DNA of 64,000 nt, taken from contig JBDROU010000081.1 of NCBI GenBank assembly GCA_043809745.1, forward strand, positions 115,019 to 179,018, read 5' to 3'. The DNA comes from JBDROU01 sp043809745 [NCBI: bacterium] (GTDB taxonomy: Bacteria > Elusimicrobiota > JBDRMW01). The number at the start of each line of letters is the position of its first letter. Position 1 is the stretch's first letter. Under the pieces are notes generated by a model, which saw nothing but the letters and a program-made list of their open reading frames with translations, had not been told where the DNA came from and made no database searches. Positions 61,375 to 64,000 of this stretch are shown here, one piece after another. Made by a program: the position numbers and the translations under genes.

Positions 61375-63807
61375 ATGATAAACAAAATATTGTCTATGCA
61401 ATTAGTTATATTACTTTTAATTGTAAATGTCAGCTTTCCATGCGGAATGCTTGCGCCAATCGGCACGAGTGAAATCGGCATTCAAATAAAACGTAAAATT
61501 ACTGAAGAAAAAGACCCAAAAACTAAAAGAAAGCAAAGTGAAATATCGCAAGAAAAGTTTATACAAATCTTAGTTGACGAAGGTTTGATTACAGAAAATC
61601 AGGCAGGAGAGGAAAAAAATATTGTTTTTAAGTTGATAAAAAAACTGGTAAAAAATCAAAAATTGCAAATAAATGAACCTTTGGAAAAAATAGTTCAAAA
61701 AATATCTCTAAAGTCTTTAGTTGTAAAATACAACCAGTTTAGGAAAACTTCGTATTTTAGAAATCTGCCGGACCAATTAATTATTAATGTTTTGATTGAC
61801 GCAGCTGCAAACCGCAATACTGTTTATATTAAAGATAATGGAAATTTTATTTGCTTGGGTAGTTATCCTAAAATAAATAGAGCTTTAATGGAAAAATACG
61901 GTACTATTATAATAGCTAATTTTCACCAAAAACCTGACGAAGAAATTAAATTGAGAAGTCAATATCTGATGAAAAGTTCAAGTGTCAAAAACCCTTTGCG
62001 CTTATCAATCCTTTGCAAATGGGATGGAAAAATGGGAAAGCAAGTAATACTGAAAGTCTGGGATGGCGCTCCGCTTTTATTTATTGACGGGAAGTCCGTT
62101 TTGGATTATACGGTCCCGTTAATATACGTGGATAAGACAATCCTTGCCAGGGGCTGGGATGCAGTTGATGAAAGCATTTATAGAAATGTTTGTTACACTG
62201 TTGATGACGGCGGGGAAATAAGAGAAATTGAAAGAAGTAATACGGTACCTCCGGGAATTAATAGGCTGATTGTGAAGGGAGTAGTTTGTACTGAAAATGG
62301 CTACATACCGTATAAGGGCGACAGAAGTTTGATACGTGTTACAGATTATCACGACAGAAAAGATTTGGTTTTAGAAGAACGCATGAATGAGGATGGCAAA
62401 TGGGTAGTTGCTCGTATATGGGGGGGTGATCCTTTTCAACAGCTTAATCTTTATGAACCAGATGTAAGATGCCCGCTTATTTATTTAAGAGCTTCGGAAT
62501 ATTTGGAATCTTACCCAAATGTTGATTTGAATGCAATTAGAAATATAATATTTGCTTTTAACGGAACTAAATTGGAGGAAAAAAGAATAGGCCGTAATTA
62601 TTACACAAAAAAAGAACGCAAATCTAATCCGCGGGTTATAGTTAAAAATTGCCATATGCAGGGAATTAATAATGGAGCTTTTTCCCATGGAGGTATTCGC
62701 AATATATTTTATAGTGCCAAATATTCTACACGCAAGGATATTACCGTAGAATACGACAAACTGGCTGGCGGCGAAATTAGAATTATTCGTGCCTGGGCAG
62801 GTGATCCATACCCGGGAAACGACACTTCCAAACCAAACTGTAAAGTGCCTCTAATTTATGTTCGCGATGCCAAATATGCTCAGGGTTGGGAAACGGTAGA
62901 ACCTGATGCGCTGCAAAATGTGGTTTATGTTGTTGAAGGAAGCATTCAAAAAGAAAAAGCGATTATTAGCAAATATGACACAAAGACAGAAAAACAATAC
63001 CCTAATTGCATTGTAAAAAACGTACGCTCAGCATCTGATGGCTCAGTCTGGCATGGCAGTGCCGGTAAAATATTCCAAAATTTTTCTTATGCAAACAGCA
63101 GTAACTTAACTTTGGAATATCGTGAAACATCAGGCGGTGAAACAAAAGTTGTTCGCTGTTGGAATGGGGATCCTTATCCTGAGAACAGAACCGATATGCC
63201 AAATAGTCAAGTCCCATTGATTTATGTTAGTGATGCTCAATATCTAGATAGTTGGTCGAATATAGCTCATGATATTTACATCAAAGGTGTAGCTCGGCCT
63301 TCACCTCTGCCTAAAGTAGTTGACGCTAAAAGAACTTTATCTAAGGCTGTGTCAGAAACAAAAATCAAAATGTTTAACGACCGGATCAACGGCAGTAATA
63401 TTGCTAGCGTTGAAAAGAAATACGGATTAAAATTTTCACATGAATTTACTGAAATTGTTAAAGGCTTGTTTTCGGAAAGCGTTGATTGGGAAGCTCCGGA
63501 TTTAGTTGAAAAAATAATCAAAGTTTTGGTGCAAGATGATGCTGCTATAGCTGATTATTTGAGATATGGCAGAGATAAAAAACTTATTCCCATCACAATC
63601 GAGCAGTTATATGACGAATATTTGCAGGTTGCAGCTGATTATGGAAATAGATTATCTCCTAAAACAGGGTTAGGATTAGCATGGCGTATTTTGCAATTGC
63701 ATGCCGATAAGGACGCGCAAAAGGATGATGATGAAGATGATGATTTTGACTATAGCCCCAAAAATCGTATCCCAGAAACCAATTCAGCCTGCTATAAGTC
63801 GATATGA
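61375..63807 (+). CDS. Secreted protein with four internal repeats
   Basis: The 810-residue product has a signal peptide (hydrophobic 8-20) followed by CGMLAPIGTSEIG, close to the LAPP motif of other secreted proteins here. From about residue 215 to 645 a unit of roughly 110 residues recurs four times. Its core is W-x-G-D-P-(Y/F)-x-x-x-x-x-x-x-x-x-x-x-P-L-I-Y-V-x-x-A-x-x-x-x-x-W. Clear copies are ARIWGGDPFQ...PLIYLRASEY, RAWAGDPYPG...PLIYVRDAKY and RCWNGDPYPE...PLIYVSDAQY. The N- and C-terminal parts are helical; the end is Asp-rich. I do not recognise the repeat. A surface or binding role is inference. Confidence 0.65.
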   Translation: MINKILSMQLVILLLIVNVSFPCGMLAPIGTSEIGIQIKRKITEEKDPKTKRKQSEISQEKFIQILVDEGLITENQAGEEKNIVFKLIKKLVKNQKLQINEPLEKIVQKISLKSLVVKYNQFRKTSYFRNLPDQLIINVLIDAAANRNTVYIKDNGNFICLGSYPKINRALMEKYGTIIIANFHQKPDEEIKLRSQYLMKSSSVKNPLRLSILCKWDGKMGKQVILKVWDGAPLLFIDGKSVLDYTVPLIYVDKTILARGWDAVDESIYRNVCYTVDDGGEIREIERSNTVPPGINRLIVKGVVCTENGYIPYKGDRSLIRVTDYHDRKDLVLEERMNEDGKWVVARIWGGDPFQQLNLYEPDVRCPLIYLRASEYLESYPNVDLNAIRNIIFAFNGTKLEEKRIGRNYYTKKERKSNPRVIVKNCHMQGINNGAFSHGGIRNIFYSAKYSTRKDITVEYDKLAGGEIRIIRAWAGDPYPGNDTSKPNCKVPLIYVRDAKYAQGWETVEPDALQNVVYVVEGSIQKEKAIISKYDTKTEKQYPNCIVKNVRSASDGSVWHGSAGKIFQNFSYANSSNLTLEYRETSGGETKVVRCWNGDPYPENRTDMPNSQVPLIYVSDAQYLDSWSNIAHDIYIKGVARPSPLPKVVDAKRTLSKAVSETKIKMFNDRINGSNIASVEKKYGLKFSHEFTEIVKGLFSESVDWEAPDLVEKIIKVLVQDDAAIADYLRYGRDKKLIPITIEQLYDEYLQVAADYGNRLSPKTGLGLAWRILQLHADKDAQKDDDEDDDFDYSPKNRIPETNSACYKSI

Positions 63808-63817
63808 TCTGATTATG

Positions 63818-63850
63818 GAAAAAGTGCCATTCTTGAGTGTCCCTTTTTTT
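63818..63850 (+). repeat. REP-like sequence after gene 61375
   Basis: GGAAAAAGTGCCATTCTTGA, then GTGTCCCTTTTTTT, belongs to the same GTGCC...GTCCC-TTTT family as the other short repeats. It may also act as the terminator of the repeat-protein gene. Confidence 0.5.
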
Positions 63851-63967
63851 CTTACTCCCACCCGTTGACTCATTAAAGAATGTTACCCAAACGGAGTTCA
63901 GATAACATGGAGAATAGTGCCGTTGTTGTTCATGCTAAAACCACAAGACAGTGAAGCTGATCCCCAA

Positions 63968-63982
63968 GACCCCGAAGGGGTC
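63968..63982. repeat. Perfect GC-rich hairpin at the window end
   Basis: GACCCC-GAA-GGGGTC is followed by GCGGGAGCTTCTCAGAAG, which begins a second palindrome cut by the window edge. No gene is seen in 63851-64000. Confidence 0.45.
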
Positions 63983-64000
63983 GCGGGAGCTTCTCAGAAG

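Noticed and set aside
31034-63850. Short GTGCC-type repeats as a CRISPR array
   Set aside because: Copies are scattered over 33 kb, not regularly spaced, and no cas gene is present.

Overview
The window is about 64 kb of a low-G+C, Gram-negative-type bacterial chromosome. It most likely comes from the candidate phylum Omnitrophota (OP3). The evidence is the mix of LolA, RodZ, an outer-membrane barrel, type IV prepilin-like proteins and a Wood-Ljungdahl carbonyl branch, together with secreted proteins that carry a 'LAPP(S)'-like motif just after the signal peptide. The phylum assignment is inference from gene content; no rRNA is present.

Layout. (1) 1-11.8 kb is a compact housekeeping run: pnp (partial), accB, a small winged-helix gene, uppP, ftsK, a lolA-like gene, rodZ, rimO, pgsA, pgpA, a PsbP/Mog1-like secreted protein, recA, a metallo-beta-lactamase hydrolase and xerD. 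Many genes overlap by 4 nt. (2) 11.8-20.6 kb holds two secreted proteins of unknown function, a membrane-tethered GH13 protein, a lone receiver, a receiver-HD-GYP protein, and a TIGR03546/TIGR03545 pair. (3) 20.7-25.3 kb is a surface-sugar cluster: nucleotide-sugar dehydrogenase, epimerase, GT2 and a GT39-type membrane transferase. (4) 25.3-28.7 kb carries tRNA-Arg(ACG), two coiled-coil/helical proteins, tadA, tmRNA, and a G+C-rich structured stretch ending in a 23-codon ORF with a 13-nt perfect Shine-Dalgarno sequence. (5) 28.7-31.5 kb has two minus-strand genes and then remnants of mobile DNA. (6) 31.5-38.8 kb is the most interesting locus. It encodes two PilZ-methyltransferase proteins related to the PhcB (3-hydroxy fatty acid methyl ester synthase) family, one of them split by a frame change. 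A membrane kinase-receiver-kinase protein looks like a PhcS-PhcR fusion, and a PhcQ-like response regulator follows. Together they suggest a Phc-type quorum-sensing system with built-in c-di-GMP input. (7) 38.9-42.5 kb has a secreted Cys/His peptidase-like protein, a lipoprotein and a truncated alpha/beta hydrolase. (8) 42.5-43.9 kb is decayed DNA with RAYT transposase remnants and a P-type ATPase fragment. (9) 44.97-56.8 kb is one long CODH/acetyl-CoA synthase operon: a core-MetE-like gene, cooC, CODH, a ferredoxin, an FAD oxidoreductase, acsB, acsD, acsC and a RACo-type activator. It is visibly richer in G+C than the rest. A 165-bp MITE-like element sits in the 3' end of its first gene. (10) 57.1-61.0 kb encodes three prepilin/PilX-like proteins. 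(11) 61.4-63.8 kb encodes an 810-residue secreted repeat protein.

Regulation. Five promoters share a direct repeat TTTACA-N5-TTTACA (or a close match) placed 20-21 bp upstream of a -10 box. They precede the four LAPP-like secreted-protein genes (11908, 12715, 44852 minus, 61375) and the prepilin operon (57141). This looks like a regulon of an OmpR/PhoB-type activator. Two of these promoters would give nearly leaderless mRNAs.
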